DNA from: Parvibaculum sp.
GTDB lineage: Bacteria; Pseudomonadota; Alphaproteobacteria; Parvibaculales; Parvibaculaceae
Direction of reading: 5' to 3'
Length of the DNA stretch: 35,408 nucleotides
Assembly: GCA_030649335.1 (NCBI GenBank)
Contig: JAUSLL010000047.1
Span: 1-35,408, forward strand
Of the stretch, positions 8,656 through 15,494 are shown piece by piece. The notes beneath the pieces were generated by a model that was not told where the DNA came from, made no database searches, and worked only from the letters and a program-made list of their open reading frames with translations. A program made the translations under genes and the position numbers. The first letter of the stretch is position 1; each line of letters opens with the position of its first letter.

Positions 8656-9513
8656 ATGAGCAATCCGAAATCTGCCACAGCCAATGCCGAACAGTCCGAA
8701 GCCTGGAACGGCACGACCGGCATCAAATGGGTCCGCTTTCAGGACCGGCTCGACCGCATGCTCGCGCCCTTCGGCGACGCGCTGCTTGCCAAGGCCGCCA
8801 TCAAATCCGGAGAGCGCGTCCTCGACATCGGCTGCGGCTGCGGGGCCACCACCATCGAAGCCGCGAAATTTACAGGCTCCTCCGGCCGGACGCTAGGCAT
8901 CGACCTTTCCGCTCCCATGACCGCGCATGCCCGCGACCTCGCCACCGCCGCCAAATCCACAGCCGAATTCGCCGTCACCGACGCCTTCACCCATGATTTC
9001 GGCAAGGATAGTTTCGACCTACTCATCTCGCGCTTCGGTGTCATGTTCTTTGACGATCCGGTCGGTGCTTTCACCAACATGCGTCGTGCGCTCACGCCTC
9101 AAGGCCGCATGGTCTTCATCTGCTGGCGCCCCTTGCCGGAGAATGAATGGATATCCGCCCCCATGCGCGCCGCCCGCTCCCTCATTCCGCCTGTGCCGCC
9201 TGCCGATCCTTACGCCCCCGGCCCCGGCGCCTTCGCCGAAAAAGAACGCGTCACATCCATCCTCGAAAAAGCAGACTTTAAAAATGTGACCCACAGCGCC
9301 ATCGACCTGCCGCTGAGCATCGGCGCGTCACTCGACGAGGCGCTGGAACAATCGATGGAAATCGGACCACTGTCGCGCCTCATCGCCGATCTCGATGACA
9401 CGGTCAAAACCAATGTCCGGCAGGCCGTGCGCGGAGAACTTGCCAAATATTTAACGCCGGATGGCAGCGTGATCCTCTCCAGCGCCGCTTGGGTTGTCAG
9501 CGCCACCGTATAA
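8656..9513 (+). CDS. Class I SAM-dependent methyltransferase
   Basis: 285 residues. Motif I VLDIGCGCG is at residues 55-63, the acidic ribose-binding residue is in GIDLSAPM, and a motif IV-like FDLLISRFGVMFFDD follows. The segment FICWRPLPENEW is typical of the UbiE/COQ5-like small-molecule methyltransferase group. An AGAGGGGG ribosome binding site lies just before ATG 8656. The gene is 47 bp after the flagellin-like gene, so they may be co-transcribed. The substrate cannot be read from sequence; the quinone-type methyltransferases are only the nearest general resemblance. Confidence 0.87.
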   Translation: MSNPKSATANAEQSEAWNGTTGIKWVRFQDRLDRMLAPFGDALLAKAAIKSGERVLDIGCGCGATTIEAAKFTGSSGRTLGIDLSAPMTAHARDLATAAKSTAEFAVTDAFTHDFGKDSFDLLISRFGVMFFDDPVGAFTNMRRALTPQGRMVFICWRPLPENEWISAPMRAARSLIPPVPPADPYAPGPGAFAEKERVTSILEKADFKNVTHSAIDLPLSIGASLDEALEQSMEIGPLSRLIADLDDTVKTNVRQAVRGELAKYLTPDGSVILSSAAWVVSATV

Positions 9514-9590
9514 AATGCTGGCAACTGTCATGTAAAAGTCATCGCATGCGTTCCAAAGCTACTTGGTATTAAGACCTCTCCCCTAATGTT

Positions 9591-9618
9591 CCCCACGAGA
9601 CATCTCAACCGCGTGGGG
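9591..9618. promoter_or_regulatory. Inverted repeat in the leader of the RR-Hpt-RR cassette
   Basis: CCCCACG (9591-9597) and CGTGGGG (9612-9618) pair as a 7-bp GC-rich stem with a 14-nt loop, 50 bp upstream of the first response regulator. It could be a hairpin in the 5' leader or a protein site. There is no T run, so it is not a normal terminator. Confidence 0.35.
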
Positions 9619-9667
9619 CGGGCTGGGCGATGCTCACACCCTTGACGAAGGGACATGGGGGGAATCC

Positions 9668-10129
9668 ATGGCGCGTAACGTATTTGAAACGCTGACCGTC
9701 CTTGTTGTCGATGACAGCAGCCACATGCGCTATTTGCTGCTCGGTCTGCTGCGCGCACTGGGCGTGGGCGAGGTCATTCTCGCCAACGACGGTGACGAGG
9801 CCTGGTCAAAATATATTCTGCACAAACCCGATCTCGTCATAACGGATGCCGCAATGGCGCCCGGCGACGGATTTGCGCTGGCCAAGCGTCTACGCAACGA
9901 CGACATCGCCACCTCCCGCCACGTCCCGATCATCATGATTTCGGCTCACACCGAAATTTCAGCGATTGAACGCGCCCGTGAAGTCGGCATCACCGAATTT
10001 GTGCGCAAGCCGCTTGTGCCCCGCGCGCTTTACGAACGCCTGATCGCTGTCGTCAATCGTAAATATGAGATCAATCCGGCTGCCCTTCGCAAGGTGGCCG
10101 ACGATCAACCACAAGTCGCGTTTCTTTGA
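9668..10129 (+). CDS. Single-domain response regulator (CheY-like)
   Basis: 153 residues, a receiver domain with no output domain. The acid pocket is Asp15/Asp16, the phosphoacceptor is Asp60 (VITDAAM), the switch residue is Ser92 and the conserved lysine is Lys114 (FVRKPL). The C-terminal 25 residues after the receiver are a short tail. GGGGGAATCC precedes the ATG. It heads a three-gene cassette with an Hpt protein and a second receiver. With no output domain it should act by protein contact or by passing phosphate through the Hpt protein. Confidence 0.92.
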   Translation: MARNVFETLTVLVVDDSSHMRYLLLGLLRALGVGEVILANDGDEAWSKYILHKPDLVITDAAMAPGDGFALAKRLRNDDIATSRHVPIIMISAHTEISAIERAREVGITEFVRKPLVPRALYERLIAVVNRKYEINPAALRKVADDQPQVAFL

Positions 10130-10137
10130 GGTCCGAC

Positions 10138-10650
10138 ATGAGTAGTGAAAATCAAGAGCCCGTCGTCGCCCGCTTCGTCCGCCTGCCGTCGATTGCCGAA
10201 CGCAAACTCGGACCGGATTACAGCGCGCCCATCCGCCTCGACCCCCGCGTCCTCAATCAGATGCAGGCCACCATCAAGACGCTCGGCAAACAATATGTCG
10301 ATACACTGGGCCGTCAGGTGCATGAATTGCTGCCCATGATTGCAGACGCATGTTCAGGCGATCAGGCACAGCGCAGCGCCTTTTACGAAATTGTCCATGA
10401 TGTGCGTGGCCTTGCAGGCACTTTCGGTCACCCGATTGTCGGCAAATTCGCCAAGTCGCTCTGCCACTACATGCAGGAGCACGCGACAATTGACCAAACC
10501 ATTGTGCGTTTCCACATCGAAGCCATGCGCGACGCGCTTGCCGATGCCGCCGCCGATGACCGGCTTGCCGAAGACACACTGAACTCACTCGCTCAACTTA
10601 TCCGCACGGCGGAAGACGCCCGCACGCCGGCCCGTAAAAGTCCGGTCGGA
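10138..10650 (+). CDS. Hpt domain histidine phosphotransferase
   Basis: About 170 residues. The core EIVHDVRGLAGTFGHP has the phosphorylatable His87 followed by the DxRG signature and the glycine-rich turn of Hpt domains. It is surrounded by helices that would form the four-helix bundle. About 40 residues precede the bundle. It should carry phosphate between receiver domains. ATG 10138 has GAGG 6 nt upstream; a TTG at 10126 is in frame but overlaps the previous stop. The gene lies 8 bp after the first response regulator and its stop (ends 10653) overlaps the ATG of the second regulator in an ATGA, so the three are surely translated together. Confidence 0.88.
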
Positions 10651-11189
10651 TGAACGCGCGGCACGATGCCGAAACATCAATGCTCCTCGCCGGTCTCAAG
10701 GTTCTTGTTGTCGACGACAGCGCCAACATGCGCGATCTTGTGGTCGCGCTCCTCAACTCCATGGGCATCACGGATATCACCTGTGCAGAAGACGGTGATG
10801 CGGGGCTTGAGTATTTTGCAACCGCCACGCCCGATCTCGTCATCACCGACGGCATGATGGAGCCGATGACTGGTTACGCCATGACCAGCGCCATCCGCGC
10901 CTTGAGCGACGATGGCGCATCGGGCGAGTTCAAACGCTCCGACGTGCCGGTCCTCATGCTGTCGGGCCACAGCGAACCTGATATTGTCGAATGGGCCCGC
11001 GATGAAGGCGTCACCGATTACATCGTCAAGCCCGTGTCGCCGGAACTGTTTTACGAGCGCGTTCTCGCCGCCATTTCCAATCCGACACATATTGTCGAAA
11101 CCGCCGGCTTCCGTGGCCCCTCGCCGCGCCGCACGCTACCTGTGCACGAAGCCTATCGCGCCCAAGACAAACCGGCGCACGACGCGTAA
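10650..11189 (+). CDS. Single-domain response regulator (CheY-like), second copy
   Basis: 179 residues. The acid pocket is Asp22/Asp23, the phosphoacceptor Asp67 (VITDGMM), the switch residue Ser105, the aromatic Tyr124 and the lysine Lys127 (YIVKPVS). Compared with the first regulator of the cassette it carries a roughly 10-residue insertion before beta-4 (DDGASGEFKRSD) and a longer basic tail of about 30 residues. There is no DNA-binding domain. Translation is coupled to the Hpt gene by the ATGA overlap. The two receivers are similar enough in architecture to be ancient duplicates flanking the Hpt gene. Confidence 0.92.
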   Translation: MNARHDAETSMLLAGLKVLVVDDSANMRDLVVALLNSMGITDITCAEDGDAGLEYFATATPDLVITDGMMEPMTGYAMTSAIRALSDDGASGEFKRSDVPVLMLSGHSEPDIVEWARDEGVTDYIVKPVSPELFYERVLAAISNPTHIVETAGFRGPSPRRTLPVHEAYRAQDKPAHDA

Positions 11190-11197
11190 CCGAAGGG

Positions 11198-12016
11198 TCA
11201 GCCCGTCACTTCATCAAGGAAGCGTCCGAGCAACGGATTGACCACGCCCGCATCTTCCCAGAACGGCATATGCCCGAGCCCTTCCAGAATATGCACCTTG
11301 CCATCCCAGAGATTGTTATAGGTCACGCTTTTCAGAAACGCGTTGCTGACAAAAGGTTCCGCCGAACCTGAGACCACGGCCAAAGGTTGCCGCGCCGTGG
11401 CCGCAATCTGGCGCCCGTCAAGATCGCGCCCTTCAATCGCCGACTGCAACATCAGCGGACGAAAGCGTCCGTCAGCACGTCGCGCCGCTTCGATCATCCA
11501 TGGCAGCGGCGTCACGTGTTCGCCAAGTCCGCCCTGCACCTGAATACGGGCCTCTTCCTCTGTAAATGTTTCTTGGAAGGTGAGCCCCATATGCTCATAA
11601 GGCAAAAACGCCTCGCCCATATCGGCCCCGCCCGCGGGTGGCGTACCGGTGATCCAGGCGGCCGTGGCCCCCGGCCAGCGCGCCAGCATTTCAAGCGCCG
11701 CATGACCCCCGAGCGACCAGCCGACCACCACCGCCTTGTCGATCTTCAATGCCTCAAGCAACGCCATCGCCGCATCGGCAAAACCGTGGATGGAATAAGT
11801 GAGCGCGGGGTCCGGCGCATCCGAGCTTGCCCCATGCCCCGGCAGGTCAAAGGCAATCATCCGGTAATTCAGCCCCAACTCGCTCACAAGCTGGCGACCA
11901 AACATCTCCTTACACGATGAATTCCCGTGAATGAACAGCACGACCGGCCCCACACCGCCCGAATCTACCCAAGCGATACGGCCATGATTTGTCTCGCAAA
12001 AACCCGTTTTTAGCAT
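11198..12016 (-). CDS. Alpha/beta hydrolase
   Basis: 272 residues from ATG 12016, which fits the family start (MLKTGFCETNHGRIAW). An ATG at 12091 would add 25 non-conserved residues. The oxyanion segment is IHGNSSCKEMF, the nucleophile is Ser101 in GWSLGG and the histidine is His249 in GLGHMPFWE. The catalytic acid position, normally Asp in GxxDPF, reads GSAEPF, so Glu220 would have to serve. It probably hydrolyses an ester or related bond. A G-rich segment before the start can serve as ribosome binding site. It converges on the RR-Hpt-RR cassette with 8 bp between. Confidence 0.88.
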   Translation of the reverse strand: MLKTGFCETNHGRIAWVDSGGVGPVVLFIHGNSSCKEMFGRQLVSELGLNYRMIAFDLPGHGASSDAPDPALTYSIHGFADAAMALLEALKIDKAVVVGWSLGGHAALEMLARWPGATAAWITGTPPAGGADMGEAFLPYEHMGLTFQETFTEEEARIQVQGGLGEHVTPLPWMIEAARRADGRFRPLMLQSAIEGRDLDGRQIAATARQPLAVVSGSAEPFVSNAFLKSVTYNNLWDGKVHILEGLGHMPFWEDAGVVNPLLGRFLDEVTG

Positions 12017-12094
12017 CCCGCCTGTCCCCCGCTGATGTGGCCCGAGCCTAGCATTTTCTAATCCCCGCGCACCCCCGATTGAGCCTTTCAAAAG

Positions 12095-12110
12095 ATGACA
12101 GTGGCGTCAT
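12095..12110. promoter_or_regulatory. ATGAC-N6-GTCAT inverted repeat in a divergent gap
   Basis: This 5-bp-arm palindrome lies between the hydrolase (minus) and the diiron protein gene (plus), close to the hydrolase side. It has operator-like symmetry and spacing, but no regulator gene adjoins it. It could occur by chance. Confidence 0.3.
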
Positions 12111-12235
12111 TTTTGTTTGCCACCCCAAAATTCGGGGCGTAGGCTTCCTGTCAGGAATAACGGTCCGTCAGTCCGGCACCTCCGGTCTTGCGGTCGCTTT
12201 ACACCGACGATTAGGCATTGGCTCTGGGAGGAGAC

Positions 12236-13369
12236 ATGACGAACATCACCACAAACATCACGACGGATCCGGCGTACGAGGCCGTCGCGCCCGATGATTT
12301 TCCGGCGATGATGGAAGTTGAACGCTACGGCAATCGCTCGAAGGCGTTCGACAAGATCATCTCCGCCACGCATGACCACTTCTGGGATCCGCTCGACACG
12401 AAATATATCGACTTCTCCAAGCCCTTCGACATGGAGAACGAATATCTGATCGACCCTGCGCTCAATGGCGACCTCAAAACTGCCGTTGCCGACAAGCTCG
12501 ATGAAAAGCAGAAAATCAAACTCGTCAATCTCGACACTCAGTGGGGCCTCTCCTCGATCCTCCACGGCGAAGCCGGAGCGCTCGCGCTCTCGGCCTCGCT
12601 CTGCCACATCCTGAAAGACCCGGGCGCGCAGGAATATGCCGCCAACCAGACGCGCGAAGAAGCCCGTCACGTTGCCGGTTTCTCGCGCTACATTCAGGCG
12701 CGTTGGGGCAAGCCCGTCGCCGTCGGTCCCGCTCTTGGCAACACGCTGACCGAACTCGTCAACACACCGCTCGTGTGGAAAAAGATCGTCGGCATGCAAA
12801 TGCTGGTCGAAGGCCTCGCCATGGGCGCTTTCGCCACCTTCTACAAAGCCAGCCGCGATCCGTTGATGGTTCAGCTCATGCAGTTGGTGATGACGGACGA
12901 AGCCTTCCATCACAAGTTCGGCAAAATCTGGGCCGACCGCACCATCCCCAACATCAATCCCGCCGAGCGTGACGCGATTGAAGACTGGGCCTGGCAGATT
13001 TTCGAAGTGCTGCTCTACAATCTCGGATCGCCGGAACAGAAGAAACACATCTACGCCGCTGTCGGCCTCGATTGGCAGTGGGTGCAGGGTGCTTTCATGG
13101 AAGCCATCACGGATGCCGCCATCCGCGAGGAAATGCAAGAATCAACCAACATTTTCCGCGTACTGATTAAAACACTTCTCAAGGCCGGCATCATCACCAG
13201 CCGCACTTCGGGCAATTATGCGGCCTTCATCGACATGAAGGAACTCTACCTCGAAGGCGACCGCATGGTCGGCGACGACATTGCCGAGGAAGGCATCAAA
13301 TACCTTCTCAAACTCAACGGTCAGGGCGACCGCGCCTACTCGCTCGACAAAATGTCCGCCGCTGAATAA
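12236..13369 (+). CDS. Ferritin-like diiron protein of unknown function
   Basis: 377 residues, mostly helical. Four helices supply a full diiron site by eye: Glu112 (HGEAGALA), Glu142 and His145 (EEARH), Glu192 (LVEGLA), and Glu222 with His225 (DEAFHH). That is the two-ExxH arrangement of the ferritin/ribonucleotide reductase-like superfamily. Such proteins activate O2 (hydroxylases, desaturases, N-oxygenases, aldehyde deformylating oxygenases). The surrounding sequence does not match a subfamily I can name. ATG 12236 has an excellent GGGAGGAG ribosome binding site; the upstream TTG/GTG starts do not. It is monocistronic and ends in a strong terminator. Oxygenase function is inference. Confidence 0.82.
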   Translation: MTNITTNITTDPAYEAVAPDDFPAMMEVERYGNRSKAFDKIISATHDHFWDPLDTKYIDFSKPFDMENEYLIDPALNGDLKTAVADKLDEKQKIKLVNLDTQWGLSSILHGEAGALALSASLCHILKDPGAQEYAANQTREEARHVAGFSRYIQARWGKPVAVGPALGNTLTELVNTPLVWKKIVGMQMLVEGLAMGAFATFYKASRDPLMVQLMQLVMTDEAFHHKFGKIWADRTIPNINPAERDAIEDWAWQIFEVLLYNLGSPEQKKHIYAAVGLDWQWVQGAFMEAITDAAIREEMQESTNIFRVLIKTLLKAGIITSRTSGNYAAFIDMKELYLEGDRMVGDDIAEEGIKYLLKLNGQGDRAYSLDKMSAAE

Positions 13370-13392
13370 GCAGCATTCGGATGAAATGAATT

Positions 13393-13420
13393 GGGCGGCG
13401 CTTTTAGCGCCGCCCTTTTT
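13393..13420 (+). terminator. Rho-independent terminator
   Basis: GGGCGGCGCT (13393-13402) pairs with AGCGCCGCCC (13406-13415) around a TTT loop, followed by five Ts. It ends the diiron protein transcript. Confidence 0.92.
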
Positions 13421-13430
13421 CATGACCGGA

Positions 13431-13631
13431 TCAATCCACCGGCTCGCCGGGGGCTGTGCCCGGATCGGGTGCTGGACCGGGCGCACAAGTATCGCAGCCA
13501 GGCAATTGCGGCGGAACGGGCCCGCAGTCGGCCGGGTCACAAGGAAGGGGAACCGGCGTGTCTTCGGCGAGGGCGAGCGGCGTTGCAAGAAAGAAGCAAA
13601 GCGCTGCAGCGGATAAAATAACGGACTTCAT
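13431..13631 (-). CDS. Tiny exported proline/cysteine-rich protein
   Basis: 66 residues. MKSVILSAAALCFFLATPLALA is a Sec signal peptide (cleavage after ALA), leaving a roughly 44-residue mature peptide. It has four cysteines in a CDPADC ... CDTC pattern and about a quarter prolines. AAGGGG about 11 nt upstream can serve as ribosome binding site. It follows the next gene upstream by 14 bp on the same strand, so the two form an operon. No recognised family. Four spaced cysteines could form two disulfides or bind a metal in the periplasm. Confidence 0.65.
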   Translation of the reverse strand: MKSVILSAAALCFFLATPLALAEDTPVPLPCDPADCGPVPPQLPGCDTCAPGPAPDPGTAPGEPVD

Positions 13632-13645
13632 GCGCAGATGCCCCT

Positions 13646-13858
13646 TCAGTTGGTGGAAGGCGTGTCGAAGCCCTGTCCCGACAAATCCTTCGCATCCTCC
13701 TCGCTCGGAGCAACAGTCGCCTCCTGCGAAGTTTCCTCGACCTGATCGAGCTGGGTTCCGGCGTCGGACGACTCGTCATCCGCAAAGGCGGGACCCACCG
13801 GCGCTAAAGCAATAAAGGCAGAAAACACAACAGTGACAACTCCGAGGCGATAAATCAT
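13646..13858 (-). CDS. Tiny exported acidic protein
   Basis: 70 residues. MIYRLGVVTVVFSAFIALAPVGPAFA is a signal peptide; the mature part of about 44 residues is strongly acidic (DDESSDAG, EETSQE, PSEEDAK) and has no cysteine. A GGGAGAG ribosome binding site sits 5 nt before the ATG, which supports real translation. It is the first gene of a two-gene operon with the cysteine-rich peptide. Function unknown; the acidic composition suggests a disordered periplasmic or secreted peptide. Confidence 0.65.
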   Translation of the reverse strand: MIYRLGVVTVVFSAFIALAPVGPAFADDESSDAGTQLDQVEETSQEATVAPSEEDAKDLSGQGFDTPSTN

Positions 13859-14026
13859 GGCATCTCTCCCGAACGTTGAATGGGTTTTTCACCCGTCACC
13901 GGCAAAGCACAGCCGACGCCAGCAGATTATCCCAATCGTTCGTGCATATCCACGCGCATCCGCAGTTCCAACTCACGCCCTTCAGGTATTCCGCTCCCGC
14001 TAAATGCTGCATCGCAGAACGGTCCA

Positions 14027-14623
14027 TCACGCCCGCCTCATGAGCCCATCAATAATTAGATCCAGCGCCGCGCCATATTGTGCCCGCGCCGCCTCCACAT
14101 CATCGGCCGCCGCGATGCCCAGCCCCGCCTGTTGCAACGCGCCCGCGAGCAGATCGCCGATTGGCCCCATGTCTTTTGCCAAAATGATCCCCTCATCCAC
14201 CAAATGCTGAAGCGCATGATCGAGGAAGAATTTCGACAGCGGCGCCTGCAATGCTTTCCAGTTGAGAAAACCCAGCACCGCCGGTCCCTCGATCAGAAAC
14301 AACCGCCGCACTTCTGGATCAGCGTAAATACCGAGCAGCACCTGACTGCCTACCTTCAGGTCTTCGCGGTCGGCCTTGATCTTTGACATGGTTTCGTCGA
14401 ACAGCCGCTGCCCGATTTCCGGCAACATTTTTTCAAGCACCGCCTGAAACAAATCCTGTTTGTCTGCGAACTGATGATAGAGCGCGCCGCGTGTCACCCC
14501 CGCCTCGCGGACAATCTCTTCGGTGCCCGTCTCTGCAAACCCCTTTTCCGCAAAAAGGCGGCGGGCAGCGGCGAGCAGCTTGTCACGGTTTTTGGAGGGT
14601 CTTTTGGCAGGGGCAACGCGCAT
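14027..14623 (-). CDS. TetR family transcriptional regulator
   Basis: 198 residues. The helix-turn-helix is at about residues 32-55 (TGTEEIVREAGVTRGALYHQF), an almost canonical TetR recognition helix. The remainder is the helical ligand-binding and dimerisation domain, ending LDLIIDGLMRR. It is divergent from a six-helix membrane protein, and three copies of a palindrome lie between them. This strongly suggests that it represses both genes until it binds a small ligand. Confidence 0.94.
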   Translation of the reverse strand: MRVAPAKRPSKNRDKLLAAARRLFAEKGFAETGTEEIVREAGVTRGALYHQFADKQDLFQAVLEKMLPEIGQRLFDETMSKIKADREDLKVGSQVLLGIYADPEVRRLFLIEGPAVLGFLNWKALQAPLSKFFLDHALQHLVDEGIILAKDMGPIGDLLAGALQQAGLGIAAADDVEAARAQYGAALDLIIDGLMRRA

Positions 14624-14634
14624 ATCACCAACTT

Positions 14635-14694
14635 ATACAGCTTGTATGAAAATCGAATCCAATTTATACAGTCTGTATCTCATACAACCAGTAT
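14635..14694. promoter_or_regulatory. Three TetR operator copies, ATACA-N3-TGTAT
   Basis: Copies at 14635-14647 and 14666-14678 are perfect 5-bp-arm palindromes with a 3-bp centre. A third at 14682-14694 has one mismatch (AGTAT). Their starts are 31 and 16 bp apart. They fill the gap between the TetR gene and the membrane protein gene. Copy 3 reaches 14 bp before the ATG at 14708, which fits repression by blocking promoter or ribosome access. Confidence 0.75.
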
Positions 14695-14707
14695 GAAAGA
14701 TCATAAA

Positions 14708-15337
14708 ATGACCATCGACACGACCTTACCCCTCTCGCCTTCCCGCAGAATGCCTTGGAATCTCTTCATTTTTGTCGCGCTGGCCTGCACCACCGTGGTC
14801 TTCGGTTCGCTCACCATATGGACCGATCCCGTCGAAGGCTGGCTCCATGCCGCCCGCTACACAGCGCGGCTTTCCTTCCCGATTTTCCTCACAGCTTTTC
14901 TGGCCTCAAGCCTTGCCTATTGGCTGCCGTCAGAGACGACACGCTGGCTGCGCGCCAACCGGCGCTATCTCGGCCTGTCCTTCGCGTTTGCGCATTTCGT
15001 GCATCTCGGCGCGCTCATCACCTATCTCAATCTCAGCGGCGACAATTCCCGAAGCCTCCAGACGCTCATCGGCGGCGGCGGTGCCTATGTGATGATCGCG
15101 CTCATGGCGCTCACGTCGAACAACTGGTCACAGCACACCCTCGGCCCCAAGGCATGGGGCTGGTTGCATTGGATCGGCGTCTATTATGTCTGGTTCATCT
15201 TCACCTTCAGCTATCTGGGTCGCGTCACCAAAGAAGTGCCGCAGGAACCGCGCATCATCTACATCACCCTCTTCGGCCTCGCCGTGACCGCGCTCCTCAT
15301 CCGCATCGTGACGCGGATAGCAAAGTGGCGAGCCTAA
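14708..15337 (+). CDS. Six-helix membrane protein, ferric reductase-like (MsrQ/YedZ-like)
   Basis: 209 residues with six predicted membrane segments at about 18-36, 53-73, 88-108, 119-137, 151-170 and 182-201. Histidines 96 and 99 (AFAHFVHL) and 154 (WLHWIG) sit inside helices, as expected for haem b ligands of the ferric reductase-like transmembrane family, to which MsrQ belongs. It would carry electrons across the inner membrane. No MsrP partner gene is adjacent. ATG 14693 (five codons earlier) is also in frame, but it overlaps operator copy 3, so I prefer 14708. Regulation by the divergent TetR protein is likely. Confidence 0.78.
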   Translation: MTIDTTLPLSPSRRMPWNLFIFVALACTTVVFGSLTIWTDPVEGWLHAARYTARLSFPIFLTAFLASSLAYWLPSETTRWLRANRRYLGLSFAFAHFVHLGALITYLNLSGDNSRSLQTLIGGGGAYVMIALMALTSNNWSQHTLGPKAWGWLHWIGVYYVWFIFTFSYLGRVTKEVPQEPRIIYITLFGLAVTALLIRIVTRIAKWRA

Positions 15338-15344
15338 AAATAGG

Positions 15345-15414
15345 TGTCGTCCCGTGGCTTGCCCCCGGGACCCATCTCGCAACACGGCCCCCGTGGTCAA
15401 GCCACGGTGCGACA
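15345..15414. repeat. Imperfect inverted repeat, REP-like
   Basis: TGTCGTCCCGTGGCTTG (15345-15361) is repeated in inverted orientation at 15398-15414 with 2 mismatches in 17, around a 36-nt centre. The CCGTGGCTTG...CAAGCCACGG core is of the kind seen in dispersed alphaproteobacterial repeats. It lies just after the membrane protein stop codon and could end or protect its mRNA. Confidence 0.6.
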
Positions 15415-15494
15415 TTGAACCTGTGGTAACAATCACAATCAAAAAATACTCAATCTGCTACACTCCCCCGACACGAACTCTGCCGCGGGGGTGC

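Noticed and set aside
12107..13138. Minus-strand open frame of 343 codons across the diiron gene
   Set aside because: The plus-strand gene has a strong ribosome binding site, metal ligands and a terminator. The antisense product shows no recognisable domain.
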